From: Beaufortia kweichowensis
Lineage: Eukaryota > Chordata > Actinopteri > Cypriniformes > Gastromyzontidae
Length of the DNA: 64,000 nucleotides
NCBI GenBank assembly: GCA_019155185.1
Contig: CM032798.1
Location: forward strand, 3,547,501-3,611,500
Direction: 5' to 3'
The notes under the pieces were generated by a model. That model worked only from the letters and a program-made list of their open reading frames with translations, made no database searches and was not told the origin of the DNA. The position numbers and the translations under genes are program-made. Shown one piece after another: positions 27,601-39,500 of the stretch (within the stretch, counting starts at the first letter, position 1; each line of letters begins with the position of its first letter).

Positions 27601-29603
27601 ACTGCAAAATTATAATGGAAGCTACATAAACACTGTGGTGTGCAGAACACCTTATTTACACTGTAGCAGACAGAATTGGCCCATACTCGTCCCATTTCTG
27701 ATTAAAAACACCAGTCAGCAATGTGAGTAATGTAGCAGCAGACACACTTTCTAGACTGGTTTAATTTATTTATACAAAGACATTTTAGGCTTTTTGTGGA
27801 GTAGGTCACCTGTGGAGAAAGGAGCGTCTAACTGGACTTTTTTGATTACATCTAAAGTCTGTCTCTCATCCCTTGAGCATTTTTCCTTCCAGTCTTCTGC
27901 CTAGATTGGCGTGTACTGTGGAGAACGGCGCTGTCACACCTGTCCCCACGCTGTCAGTATCAGAACACTCATGCAGCTACGCTAACAGGATATGACATCA
28001 CAACGCTCTAGTGCACACAGGTCGGGTGGCGAGGGCATGGTAGAGTGTGGGTTTGAATGCATGGCACATTTAAGCCACATTTCAAGCAAAGACGATGATC
28101 TATATAGATTATTTGTCTACTAACCTTTTTTGACACTTCTAAGAAACGTCTGATTTGGTGACATACATTATCACATTACATTCATATCTTCTCTCCTCTG
28201 CAGATTTCAGAAAACCTGCTAGGTGTAAAATTTAATTTCTGGTTAATAATTAATTCACTTGCTTAGTTGACATCATACCCTACCCTACCGAGAATGGTTG
28301 TGACCATTTGTTTAACCTAACCAGACCCAATGATGGTAACCAGAAAACATCTCAAGGGTTTTGCGTCATATCCAAGATCCATCTGGAAAAGTGGACTAGG
28401 AATGTTGTGAATCTGAGAAATTTTGAAGTAAGTTTTAAAGGAATAATTTGCACGAATGAAAATTCTGTCGTTATTTACAAAGCCACACGTCATTTCCAAA
28501 CCACCATGACTATATCTCTTTTGTGAAACCAAGGAGATCATATGACCTAGCAGGAGTAATAGCCTACGTGAGTCACTCAGACTGTTTATGATAATGTTTT
28601 ATCTTTGTAAAAAGTGTTCGGTGGAAAACACCAGCATACAGGTTTGGAGAGAAAGACAGATAAGAAAATACAGACAGAATTTTTTTGTTTTGACCAATAA
28701 AGCAGGTGTATCTGTGGGACTTTGGATAAAACACATGCTATTCTCCACTTAATGCTTTTTTCAAGCATGTATTCATTTGTCACGATGGACCTCACAAAAT
28801 GAAAATGGAACTGCTACAGCCGAGCACTCAACTTTAATGAGTATAACTGAATGGCCAGGTCTTTTGTTTAGGTCTGTACTTATCTGATTGTCACAGCGGA
28901 GTTACACAAGAGCAACATTACCTGCAGACTATTGTTTATGTTTAACCTGGATAACTTGCAAATCTAAACATAGCGCCCATAAAGACGAGTTATAACTACA
29001 ATAACTGCAGAACAAGAGGGATGAGATTAGGGCCTGTCTGGTATTGCTACACATGAACATAAGGACAATGCAGTAACCATGGAAACCACATCATTAAACA
29101 TAACTATGCTGTTTTCTAAGGCAGATGTGCACGGAGTGGAAAAGTTACATAATGTAAAGCCATGTTTGGAACGGAATGGGTACCGTTTTTGTATTCTGTG
29201 GCCCCCAAAGGGCGCTTCAAAAAATACCATGGTACTCTCAGGATGCATGTCTAGACCATGGTAAAACCTGCATCTCATGCGGTATTGTGCTATGGTGTCA
29301 AACAGCAAAAAAAACGAATCACACAACATACACACACATGGTCAACACCACATTGACAAACATAACGCCTCCAAACGAGTCGGAAAGTCTTGGCTTTTTT
29401 AAGAACACATAAGGGAAATTCAACTGGAAGTGTAAACTGAGCAACCTAGACCTGAGCGACCTAGATTGACTGAAACACGACTTACCAAGCAGCAGCAGTT
29501 TCACCTCCCGCGCCGCCTTCTCTCCATCCTCTCGCAGGTTTTTGTCGATCATCTTTGATCTCTCGGCGGCCGCCTTGTCTTCCGCGCTCACCGTGCACCC
29601 CAT
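6628..29603 (-). CDS. gnai2: G protein subunit alpha i2
   Basis: This is the inhibitory heterotrimeric G-protein alpha subunit, which couples receptors to inhibition of adenylyl cyclase at the plasma membrane. Coding exons in order are 29486-29603, 13270-13312, 12113-12254, 11379-11539, 8174-8302, 7268-7397, 6947-7100 and 6628-6818. All have GT-AG borders, and the total of 1068 bp gives 355 aa, the normal length. The N-terminus [20 protein letters not shown] is the Gi2 signature, with Gly2 for myristoylation and Cys3 for palmitoylation. The P-loop GAGESGKS is at 40-47, switch I has Arg179 (cholera-toxin site), switch II has DVGGQ with Gln205, and NKKD and TCATDT bind guanine. The C-terminus [10 protein letters not shown] carries Cys352, the pertussis-toxin site. 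Intron 1 is 16 kb. No key residue is missing. The a/b paralogue cannot be assigned. Confidence 0.97.
7915..7977 (+). mobile_element. Interior fragment of TTAA-type MITE
   Basis: The fragment runs from tttacctcatgtcattccaa to gatattttaaagaatgttgg and on to ccaaaca. It resembles the interior of the 'AGGGATAGTTCACCC' element seen complete at 49462-49744. Both ends are missing. It lies in gnai2 intron 5. Confidence 0.5.
8303..8340. repeat. (AC)n microsatellite at the gnai2 exon 5 acceptor
   Basis: On the minus strand this is a (TG)n run ending in TGTAG directly before exon 5, whose first base is 8302. It therefore serves as the 3' splice-site tract. Confidence 0.9.
8341..10880 (-). other. gnai2: gnai2 intron 4, left part
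   Basis: This is AT-rich intronic DNA. I see no exon-like or RNA-gene sequence and no element I can name. Confidence 0.5.
10881..11128 (-). mobile_element. tRNA-derived SINE with L2-type 3' tail
   Basis: On the minus strand the element starts with a tRNA-like head. Its A-box is TAGCTTGCTTGG (11109-11120) and its B-box is GGTTCAATCCC (11065-11075). It ends in the tail gtcgctttggataaaagcc plus TGTAA-like repeats. A 92-codon reading frame on the plus strand here is a by-product of the repeat. It lies in gnai2 intron 4, about 250 bp from exon 4. Confidence 0.8.
14741..14770. repeat. Perfect 13-bp inverted repeat, 4-nt loop
   Basis: The arms ggtgtaatagata and tatctattacacc pair perfectly around gtaa. 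No poly-T or protein context suggests a function. It may be a remnant of a foldback element. Confidence 0.8.
19036..19265. repeat. TATAA pentamer tracts and an 11-mer tandem
   Basis: Two ATATA/TAATA pentamer tracts (about 19036-19069 and 19163-19212) are followed by three to four tandem copies of tactagtaaaa (about 19229-19265). This is a low-complexity cluster in gnai2 intron 1. Confidence 0.85.
20101..20185 (+). repeat. Unnamed dispersed repeat, copy A
   Basis: The sequence gttattttactattcacttt, then catgacaaactatatattga, recurs at 61481-61637 on the same strand and at 63728-63867 on the opposite strand. I do not recognise the family. Confidence 0.65.
20429..20510. repeat. ACCATGGT palindrome cluster
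   Basis: Several ACCATGGT units occur here. The core 20456-20485 is a perfect 30-bp palindrome centred on ataccatggtat. Such units are the ends of common fish foldback/MITE elements. Confidence 0.75.
28435..28545 (+). mobile_element. TTAA-type MITE, 5' half
   Basis: It starts TTAAAGGAATAATTTGCAC, then aatgaaaattctgtcgttat and tttacaaagcc, parallel to the left half of the element at 49462. No right end was found nearby. Confidence 0.55.
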
Positions 29604-30200
29604 GATCGAACCGTGCGCACCGCAAACTCGCGCTTTCCAAACAACACGCAAACGATTGTGACTTTCGCCTCGGTGGGTCCCGCTCCAGCACAAAATCACC
29701 AAAACTATAAACACAACGCACAAACGGGCGAGATACAATATGCGTAAAATCTAACGATTTAAAAGGTTCGCATTAAAATCCCAGGCCTGACTCTCCATCA
29801 ATCGTTTGTCAGTTGATTTGTTAAGACGCGATTCAAAAGTTGCTTTAGTTTCCCACCAAATCGACAATCTTCTCCGTTCAGATCAAAGAGCGGCAGCGTC
29901 TTTCATCTACCGCTCACAGTTCCTCAAATAAAAAACCATTTGCCTGCACTGACTGAGTCAGATGTCTTTACGCGCAAGTGGTCAAAATTGTATCCAAGTG
30001 GTGAGAAACTGAGAGACACCAAACCGTTCGTGTATTTTCCCCTTGACTGTCTGTAAATCAAAGCTTCTGCATTTCGATTCAGGCTTTGGGGAGATTCAGA
30101 ATGTTAAAAAAATCACAACTCGAACGCTGAAGCGTTTGGCGCGTTCGCGTCACGCTGCAGCTGCTCTGTTCTGAGGAATAAACAGAGCGTAAGAATGTGA
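29604..30200 (-). promoter_or_regulatory. gnai2: gnai2 5' UTR and CpG-rich promoter
   Basis: Upstream of the gnai2 ATG the sequence is markedly richer in G, C and CpG than the rest of the window, for example around 29500-29690 and 30120-30150 (gcgcgttcgcgtcacg, a CRE-like half site). The transcription start cannot be placed exactly. No open reading frame upstream looks real. Confidence 0.55.
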
Positions 30201-30429
30201 AAAACCGAGGCGTGCAGCACCCACCCACTGATGAACAACTGCTTGAGAATTGTGGGAAATGCAGTAGATTTCTCCTCTTTCAGAACAACCGTTGGTATTA
30301 CAGATTCATTTAAGCGAATCGGTTCATTTGAATGGTTCGCTTTAATGAACTAGTTCAAGAAAACCCAACCAATTAGTTCTTTTGACTCGTCTCAAAGCTT
30401 TTGTTCGTTCGTTCAAGTTCAAGTTCAAG

Positions 30430-30490
30430 TTTACATTTACATTTAGGCATTTAGCTGACGCTTTTATCCAAAGCGACTTACAAATATTAG
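30430..30490 (-). mobile_element. L2-type SINE/LINE 3' tail fragment
   Basis: On the plus strand this reads catttacatttaggcattta, then gctgacgcttttatccaaagcgacttac, the reverse complement of the stem-loop tail. It is preceded by a short GTTCAA tandem. Only the tail is present. It lies between gnai2 and slc38a3. Confidence 0.8.
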
Positions 30491-31169
30491 GAGACAAGTT
30501 TATTTGTCATGTACACAATAAGTCGGTGATAATTTATAAAAATGCCTGATGTGAGTTTTTAATTTTATTAATGCACAACACCAGTTCATAAAATGGGTAA
30601 AAATTACAGTTTAACACCCTGTTATGCACCTTTAAAGTTTTAGTTTGAGTCTTTAGAGTGAGGCTTTGCAAATCAGCTCGAAAGAATCGTTTAGGAGAAC
30701 CGGTTCAAATGAACGACTCATTCGCGAATAGCAGGTCACTGAAAGAACTGCTAAAGATTAACAGTAGGTTTGCGCTTGAAATCTTTTTATCTTAAAAGGA
30801 ACTAGAGAAATTAAATGTTTTAGAAAACGATAAACATTTTGTGAATAGAGGTTTGGGCGATGATTCAAAATTTTTCATATGAATTTTAATTTAAAAAATT
30901 TAATTTTCCATGTACGTAGAGATGTTTTTTAATGTATCTGAAAAGATTTTACTTCCTAAAGCGAAAATGTAACGTAACGTAAGTCATCATTGTGTGCCAA
31001 TAAATCCTCTAATATGCAAATAAATAAGACACACGCATCGCCCTCATGTGTTAGAAAAACTCATCACATGTATTATGAAATACTGACAGATAACACAGAT
31101 TAACATCACTAATAACATCAATTTGAGGTAAATAAAGTATTTTGGGGTTAAGGGATGGGGGGACTTAAC

Positions 31170-32930
31170 ACTCATATACAGCTTCAAAAACAGCTTTTAT
31201 TGTCAATGTGTTTCTGCTATTTACACTATACAAGCTAAATATGCATCACAGATAAAACCAGTTAACATTTATATACACTACATATGTATGAACTAAATAA
31301 ATCTACAGTTTATGAGCCAAATTGTATCATTTAGATAGATATTATATTGTAGATGTAAATAATGCCTTTAAATAAAAAAGAAAAGATAAACTTTATGAAG
31401 TTTAAAACAGTAATTTTTGCAGGGACATTAGTTGTTTTATAATCTTATTACAATAAGATATATAAAATGTATGAATACATGTGATATACAAATCAGAATT
31501 AACACCCTTGATTTACCTTGATAACACTTGATAACACTTTTTGTTTAAGATCTTTTCAACATACCTACAAAATTAATGGCAAATCAATCAATAAAGATAA
31601 TAATAATGCAAGAGGTAGGTAGCAACTAAAAAGTATTTAAACTAGCCAAGTTCAATGAAAGGCACGTTTCTTTTGAATTTAACATTGCTATTAAAGCATG
31701 AACTTTACCACTGACTAAAAGATAAATATTTCACACATCAAACAGGTGAATAGCTTCTCCAGTTTTCTTCAGATTATAACACTACATTTCAACAGTTTTT
31801 GTTAGCCAAAACAGGTCTCACAAATACTTAGAATACAAGAAAAGTACTGTAAAACAATGTTAAACAACAGAGATGACAAACTTTACATTTATAATCAGTT
31901 TCATTTAAGATACTGAGAGCACCAAACTAAATTACCAATTCTAAAACATGTTTTATATCTATTTTTATGTAAAACAGTTACAATATACATGCAAGTTTTA
32001 GTTTTATCATAAATGTAACTTTGTCCTGTGTACAAGATATTGTGTATATGGCTGGAACTCAGCCAGCATGATTTTTATAAAACAAAAATGATAAAAGACT
32101 GTCATATCTACAACAAACACTAACACTTGTCCAGTGATCTGCAAAATATATCTAAAACATTTCAATAAATACGTTTCTCACTGTTCAAACCTCAATGTGA
32201 TCAAGGCACGCCTTGGATTAAACTTCTACTGTGCATTCTTTGGAATAAACACAATGTATACTTCATGAAAGATAAATCTTTTGCTTTGGCACACTATAAC
32301 TTGTGAAGTAAGATAATCCGAACGCTCATGTGTTCAAAATGACTTTAAGTTACATGCATTATGTGATATTATTGTTATTCTAAAAACCTATAAAACATCT
32401 ACAATCTTCTTGTGCTATAGGCAAAGTAAAACAAAAATTCAAAATAACTCAAATCTCTCTATATATACACACATGTTCATGTTTCTACAGTACTAGTGGT
32501 CAGACATGGCAAGTATAAGGGCGTGCGTTTGATGAGGTAATTAAAAAATGATATCAAGCCAAAACAGCAAATTTGTACAGGTAAGAGAGGATGCACTAAC
32601 CCATCAATACAAAAGACCCCCTAAATTTAACATTGATACTGATCATTAGGGGTATATTGCTAGGTATATATACATAAAACCTTTCTTTAAATTATATTCT
32701 TTAAACCCTTTCTTTAAAAGTATTAAATTGATAAAAAAAGTTTTTTGTTTTGCCCAATATCAATATCAGTGAATGTTTTTTGTGTTAAATTAGATGTTGT
32801 TATGGTGGGATAGAGCACCTTTTGTGTCACAAAACATAAAAGAAAATAAGGTTTAAAAATAACCATATAGTATAACACAGCACTAACTCTCATACAAAGG
32901 CACAGACACACATTCAACAGAGTTCGTCCC
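31170..32930 (-). terminator. slc38a3: slc38a3 3' UTR and candidate polyA signal
   Basis: A minus-strand AATAAA at 31196-31201 is a plausible end for the transcript, giving a 3' UTR of about 1.7 kb. It is AT-rich and has no competing reading frame. The extent is inferred, and closer TTTATT matches could also serve. Confidence 0.4.
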
Positions 32931-35900
32931 CTAGTGGCCACCCAGAGAACTGCTGCTTCCTGATGTCCAATCAATGATGATGAAGCTCCAGCTCATTATC
33001 ATAAACAACACGCCCAGTCCAGCGAAACAAGCCGCCTGAAAGAACGAAAGAAAATTTGTACTTATAAATCAAATAATTTTTTGTCGTTTTATAAAGTTAA
33101 CTTTATTATTAACTAATTCAGTGTATTAACAGTTCACAGTGCTAGTGATTTTTTGCATGTGGTGAAGCAAAAGTCAACAGAAACTATACTTGAGTAATGT
33201 AAAATATACAAAACATTTTTTTATCATAAACATTTCTTTATTACAGGAGCAAAAAGAGAAATTACAGTCCATTTAGCTGGACTGTATCTGAGTCTACTGA
33301 AATAAGCAGCATAAATCTTGGTGTGTGGTGATCAGACAACACTTTTTAACATGTACTTTTATCAATTGCGGATTTATAGGTAGTTATAAATCATAACTCA
33401 CAAAGATTTTAGTGGTAGATCGCATTGGCTCTTTATCCTTCGGGACAATACGGATGTAGAAAACAGCGGGGAAGATGAAGATGAGGCACGGAGCAGATGT
33501 TGCACCTGGAGAAGGAATAACAGGATAATGAAGGGCAGCTCCTCATCTGAATTTCATTAAATCTGAGAACGATGGTGAACGAAGAAAACATCATAATTAA
33601 AATTTTAGTGATGTCGTCTCTAATGGTAAAAATGAGAAGCCATCAGACAAAAAAAAAACACTTGAATTAGATGATGTACAGAAGAAGTCCTTAAAATATG
33701 ACAAACTTCTTTTTTTATTTTTTTTCTCTATTAAAACTATCAATGGGACTTTTAATTACAACAATTATACAAAAAATTAAATAAATTTACAAAACAAGTT
33801 ACATTGACCAGAACATTCTCCGAGTTTGAGCTTTTGAACCTTGACACTGTCCTTCTATTCAGCAATAACTGAATACACAAATATATTGACTCAACATCAC
33901 AACACTACCTGTTTAAACAAGCAACGGTCATATTTAAAAGCCAGCCGAACATCTGAATCTCTTACACCATTCTGGGAAACCAATGACATCTCGATGACTC
34001 AAAAGAGTCTTTGCTTCAGGGTTTCGGACACATATCTCAAATTGTGACTCACCACACCAAAGCGTTTTCTCCATTTTTCCTGTCTGTAATGTTCTCAACC
34101 ACAACAGCAATCATGTTAGGGTCAGCGATGATTGACAAACTCACCGATGACACCAAAGATGCCCAGGATGTTGGGTGCAAAGATGACCAGCATGTTGATA
34201 AGAGTCAGGAGTATTACTGCGATGGCCACATGCCGGATCCAGTTAAAGGCCTTATTAGCAAACAGCATCTCCTGAATGGCTCTTCGAACCTTCAAGAGAA
34301 GTTAAAGATTGAAGCTTGACACTAAGATAATGAAAAAGCAACATACATTGTTATTGTAACAAAGGACACAAAGGACTTGTAATCTGAGCAAAAGCTGTCT
34401 TAAAGACACTCAATATAACACAAAAAACCTGTCTTTGCTTTACAACATCTTTCTAACGCTTTAAATAAACATATAATCTGGCGAAATTTACCGGGAACAG
34501 AACGATGGGCACGGTCAGGGTCACGGCAGTGAGGACAGCCAATCGCACGCAAAGAATAAGAGTGTCATAGGGGTCAATTCTACTGTAGGTGTGCAGAACT
34601 TCAGGCTCAACGTTAGCTGTGATAAAATAAGTATGTCAGTTCAGTTTGGGGTGTTGAAAATCGCACAAATTTACCATGAGCAGTTCATCCAATTATCTTA
34701 TTTTTCCCATCTAACTGTTCAAGCAATGCATTTCTTTAAAAGTCGTGGAACTTACTGTAAAATGTTAGGTAGCCAAAGAGAGCAGCAAGAAAGTACATGA
34801 CATACATGATCAAAATGGAAAGGTTGGAAACGTGCTGCATTTTTCTCTGACTTGGGCTACAGAGAAGGAGATAAAGATGTAAAATTTGTGTTCATACACA
34901 GGCTGCATTTGTGTTCAAAGTAGTTATTTAATGTTACTGAAAAATTATTTTAACGCAAGAAACTTACTTGCGAAGTTCGGTGTAGATGGGCAAGACCTCA
35001 GGGTGGCACACAAAAGCAAAGGCCAGTATGGGGATGGTATATGCAGTCTGTAGAACAACAACATGGTTTTATTGCGGCATTCATATTGCACATTTATTCG
35101 TCTAAAACCTAACTTCTCTTGATATTATAGAGTACTGTACCTGTGAGTTTACAGTGAACATCTGGGGGCTACAGTGGGAGTCTATGTCATGTCCATTGTG
35201 GTAGCTGTGGGCATGGCTGACCGTTCCATTTGAATGCATGTGTGCCAATGTGCTATTGGCTGAGAACTCTTCGAATGGGCATGGAATCTGAAACTTCTTG
35301 TAAGTGACCTAGAAACAAAGAAGATATAGGAAGAATTGAAGAAAATTACATTTATATTAATGCATTTGATCGACACTTTTATTCAAAATGACTTACAGTA
35401 CATTTAAGCTATATATTTTTACATGTTTCCAGGGATTCAAACCCATAACCTTTGTGCTGCAAATCCAATGCTCTATTAATGAAACTACAAATTAGGAAAA
35501 AAAGGACTAATAGCTGCATGTTTTGTTATGCAAAACTTTTATAACTCCATGCTTATAATAGTGATTTATCAGTTAAGTTGAAAATGGTATTTTGAAGCCA
35601 TTTGACTTCAATCCAAGTAAAGATGTGAAGTAACCTGCAAATTTATCAAATTTATGTTTCAAACAGAGATGGCAATGAGAATGTAAAAGTTACAGATAAT
35701 TGTAAAAAAAGTATTATTGCAATCTTAATTATACTCATTTAATCAGCCGAAAAGAAAAGCCGTTTTAAAGATGTAGCAAGTTATATTTTAATGAAAGATT
35801 AAACAAACACATTTTTCTTTGGATCGTGTATAATACACAATGAGACTATATCAAGAAAGTGAAAATGGTCTATTAATTTCATGATGATACTTACTGCACT

Positions 35901-36406
35901 TAGAAAGAAGACCATACAGCTGAGGGAGAAACCACTTGTATAACCAAGGTAACCTGAAAAAAAAAACGAAGCACGTCAATACGCCGTCACAGTGCCATTT
36001 TCCGCACTCACGACTATAAGCAAATGTGCCAAAAAAAAGACAAGTGAGTTTTTATTCATCTGAAGTGCTAATCTCTGCTAACAGACATTATGAGATATAA
36101 ATACTCATATCAAACTGACAAGGCCAGCCTGATAAAATTACTATAAAGTAACAACAAAAACAGAGCTGTGTACTTGTACTATATGAACATCTTTAAATAA
36201 GAACTAGATGTGACTAGACGAACTGATGCTGTGTAATATGAGCAGTATGTGTAACTGGGTCAAGCGTACATGTGGGGGGTGTGAGATGAAGAGACTGATG
36301 AAGAAAATGATTGACTCACCCAACTGTTTCATTAATGCCAAAGGCAGGATTATACCGAGAGACACAAGCACCACTAAGTAGTTGCCATTAAGATACCATT
36401 CCCTGC

Positions 36407-36465
<59 letters not shown>

Positions 36466-36506
36466 GAGATCAAGATATCATATCAAAATAGAGAGAGAGA
36501 GAGACT

Positions 36507-36545
<39 letters not shown>

Positions 36546-39500
36546 CAAAGAGAAAGAGAGAGAGAGAGACCTTAGAAAACCATCAGAGAGAGAGAGAGAG
36601 GAGAGAGAGATGAGTTTACAGAGAGAGAGAATTAAATTGGTTTGAATTGAAACTATAATGGTGGATCTCTACTGGTAATGTGTTGGGTTGTTATTTGCCA
36701 GATGGAAACTAACAGAGCAACATTAAATCATACAGGAATAAAGTCCAAACACATAACACAAATGAATTTTGAAATGATTTATGGACGATTTTGCACATCT
36801 TTAGTTGCAATTGAAAACATTCACACTTTCAGAATCTGTCTCCCTGCATCCGATCCCAGATGGAGTCTGACTTCAGCGATTCTTATGATTTACGAGCCAG
36901 TATGTTGTGTTTGCTGTGGACGTCAGTGACACTATAGCCAGTAGCGTAGAGCAGACAGCAACATGTTGTGAAAACCAAGTCATATCCAACACAGAGTCAC
37001 AAGGCGTTGTGCAATCTGAATCTTTTACGCTATTCTGGGAAACCAACGACATCTCGATGACTCAAAAAAAGTGTCTTTGCCTCAGGGTTTCGGACACATA
37101 TCTCAAATTGTGACTCACCGCACCAAAGCGTTTTTTGAATTTTTATTGTCTGTAATGTTCTCAACCACAACAGCGTCACATGCCAGATTATTATTGTGTC
37201 ATTTATGTAGTACAAACAATGTGTATTATTGTCCTCCAAGTTTCCATTTCCCAAATATTTTGTTGGGTCTTTAGATAAATTAGACTTAGATAGGTAATTC
37301 CTGGAAGGAAAAAGGAGCAAATGATTTAAAGACTTCAACTTTAAAGTTTGTATATTGCTCTTGAAGAGGTGAAGCAGTTGTGTCTTCTGACATCAATCCT
37401 GTTAAGCATTTGCCATAACAGTGCTGTTGTTTAAAGCAGGTGTCACGCGCAGAAGGACAGAGATGTGGTGGGAAAGAGATACCGGTGACCAATCAGCTCT
37501 GCTTCTCTTATTAGCTGACCAATCACAGTAAAAAGCAGCCACCACACCTCCTCTTGATGTCAGGTTGACATTTTGGAGTGTTGGCCTTTGTTGACTGAAG
37601 TTATTTGCCCTCAACCGCTGTCAAGTGATAATGACTGCACACATGTCCAAACCAGTGGACAGAAGCGTGCAAAAATCACCAGCAATCATCAGGGTGATGA
37701 TTTTATTTTTGACAGTATTTTCAAAGTTCTTACCCTGAGTTGGTATCCGCCCTGAGAAACGCCTGCAGGACAAGAGGGAACTCTGACTTGATGATGTAAC
37801 AGTAGCTGGACATGGCTGCAGAAATGTTAAAAAAACAAAAACTAAATAAACAAAGATAAAATGTGTTTCATTGCATTTTTGCATAACTTGTTCAAGTGGA
37901 GCTGTGTTGTGTTGGTATATTTCCTATTGAAACAAAATTGTTCAGGCAGGACATTTTGAAGGGCTCATTCCTTGCTTATAATAGCCAGACAATTTTCATC
38001 AAAGCTTCGCCAAACCATGAGTTGATATTGCTTTTTGGTGGCAGGTCATGTTAGATGGAAGGACATTCTCATTCAAAAGATTTTTTTGCATTCAATCTTA
38101 ACTTTCCTCTTTATAAAATATTAACTGTTTTTCTTATTTTCACATTCAAATGTCATCTTGTTTTCCATACCTCCGATGTTCTGAAGAGTGATCGCGATAC
38201 CGGCCGCCATCTTCCCTGTCATTCCAAAAGCCCTCAAACCCAGCTGTTCATATGAGCGGATTCCTGGAAATCAATGTCATTGAGGGACAAATTTCACTAC
38301 TGAAGCCAAGTTTTCATACATCAGCTGATAAACTACAATTATCATGACCCACCTACAATACCAGAGGCCTTGAGCAAGAGATGAATGGAGTAGCAGGAGA
38401 GAAGAGCTACAGCTGACAGGAGAAACCTGAAGAAACACCAGACACAAACACAAAACTGATGCCCCAAAATACACTAATTGATTACTGTATTCATGTATTG
38501 ATATTTACATTGTACCTTGAAGAAAATCATAGTATTGTCATAGTAGCTATGATGTTGCAAAAAACGTTGTAATATCATTGTATATTAAATCAGCTTGTGT
38601 AAATTTTCTCGTAGTAGTAATAAAGTAAGGTAAATAGTAAAAAAAAACAATTTTACCAACACAAGACACGGAAATATAGCACAAACTAGGACATTAGTTC
38701 ATCTTTGTTATTTAATAAAGTGTCTGTTATTTAATACAATATTTTGCAAACATTAAGCAAGACACATCTGCCAAAAGGCTTTGTGGCATTGTGGGTGAGA
38801 CCATTTTGCAGTTCTTTTAATGAGGAGCCGTCTAATGAGACACTTGACCCCAGGTGGTGAACGATCCAATGAACTGCAAGTCTTTGTGAAAGACAAGTAT
38901 GTGATAAACAGCATGTAATTAACAGAAGGCATGAAATCAGATCTGTATTCAAATAAGATGGATCATCTGAAGTACTATTGACTTATCCAGCTGCTCGATG
39001 ATTCAGGCTTGAGCACAGGAAGTGATTTTTGTGCTCTGTATTCAACACATCTACATACAAGGGTGATGGGAATTTGCATTGTAAATTTGTGAGGAGATAC
39101 TTTCATTAGACCATCAAATGGCTAAGAGGTCCATCAAAGCGGTGTTAACATAAACATCTTCCTTTTGTTAATTAAATAGCTGGTTAATAGTTATGCAATA
39201 TGCTTTCTTTATAGCTGCAATCTGTAACTTTTGCCTCTATCTCTGTTTGAATTTTTATTCTGTATTTCAAGTAATATTTAATATGATTTGTTCATGACTG
39301 CAGCTGATTATACATATAATAACTAAAATAATTGTGTTCTGAGGAAGTAAGCTACCCTTGACTATCTTTGGAGGAAGCACTTTCAGACTCTGAGGTAATC
39401 TGAGCTGTAGTATTTAATTCCCCGTGACCTGACCGAGTAGTTTAGGAGCCCCAGACTTCTGCTGGCTCTTTTCCAATCAAAGCTAGATGGGCTGAAAGAG

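Larger units (their letters stand above)
13313..29485 (-). other. gnai2: gnai2 intron 1 (16 kb)
   Basis: This long first intron is AT-rich and holds no recognisable exon or RNA gene. It contains a 13-bp-arm hairpin at 14741-14770, short (TA)n runs near 14882 and 24372, TATAA repeats at 19036-19265, a dispersed repeat at 20101-20185, an ACCATGGT palindrome near 20456 and a MITE end at 28435. Enhancers would be expected in such an intron but cannot be seen from sequence alone. Confidence 0.75.

Noticed and set aside
28308..28541. Overlapping reading frames on both strands (72 and 74 codons)
   Set aside because: They overlap a TTAA-type MITE half and have no splice or family support.
29319..29738. 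139-codon frame with extra residues before the gnai2 methionine
   Set aside because: The Gi2 start MGCTVSAED is exact. The upstream residues are 5' UTR translation, and the downstream part runs through the donor at 29485.
36382..36645. 87-codon reading frame of Arg/Glu repeats
   Set aside because: It is a translation of the (GA)n microsatellite.
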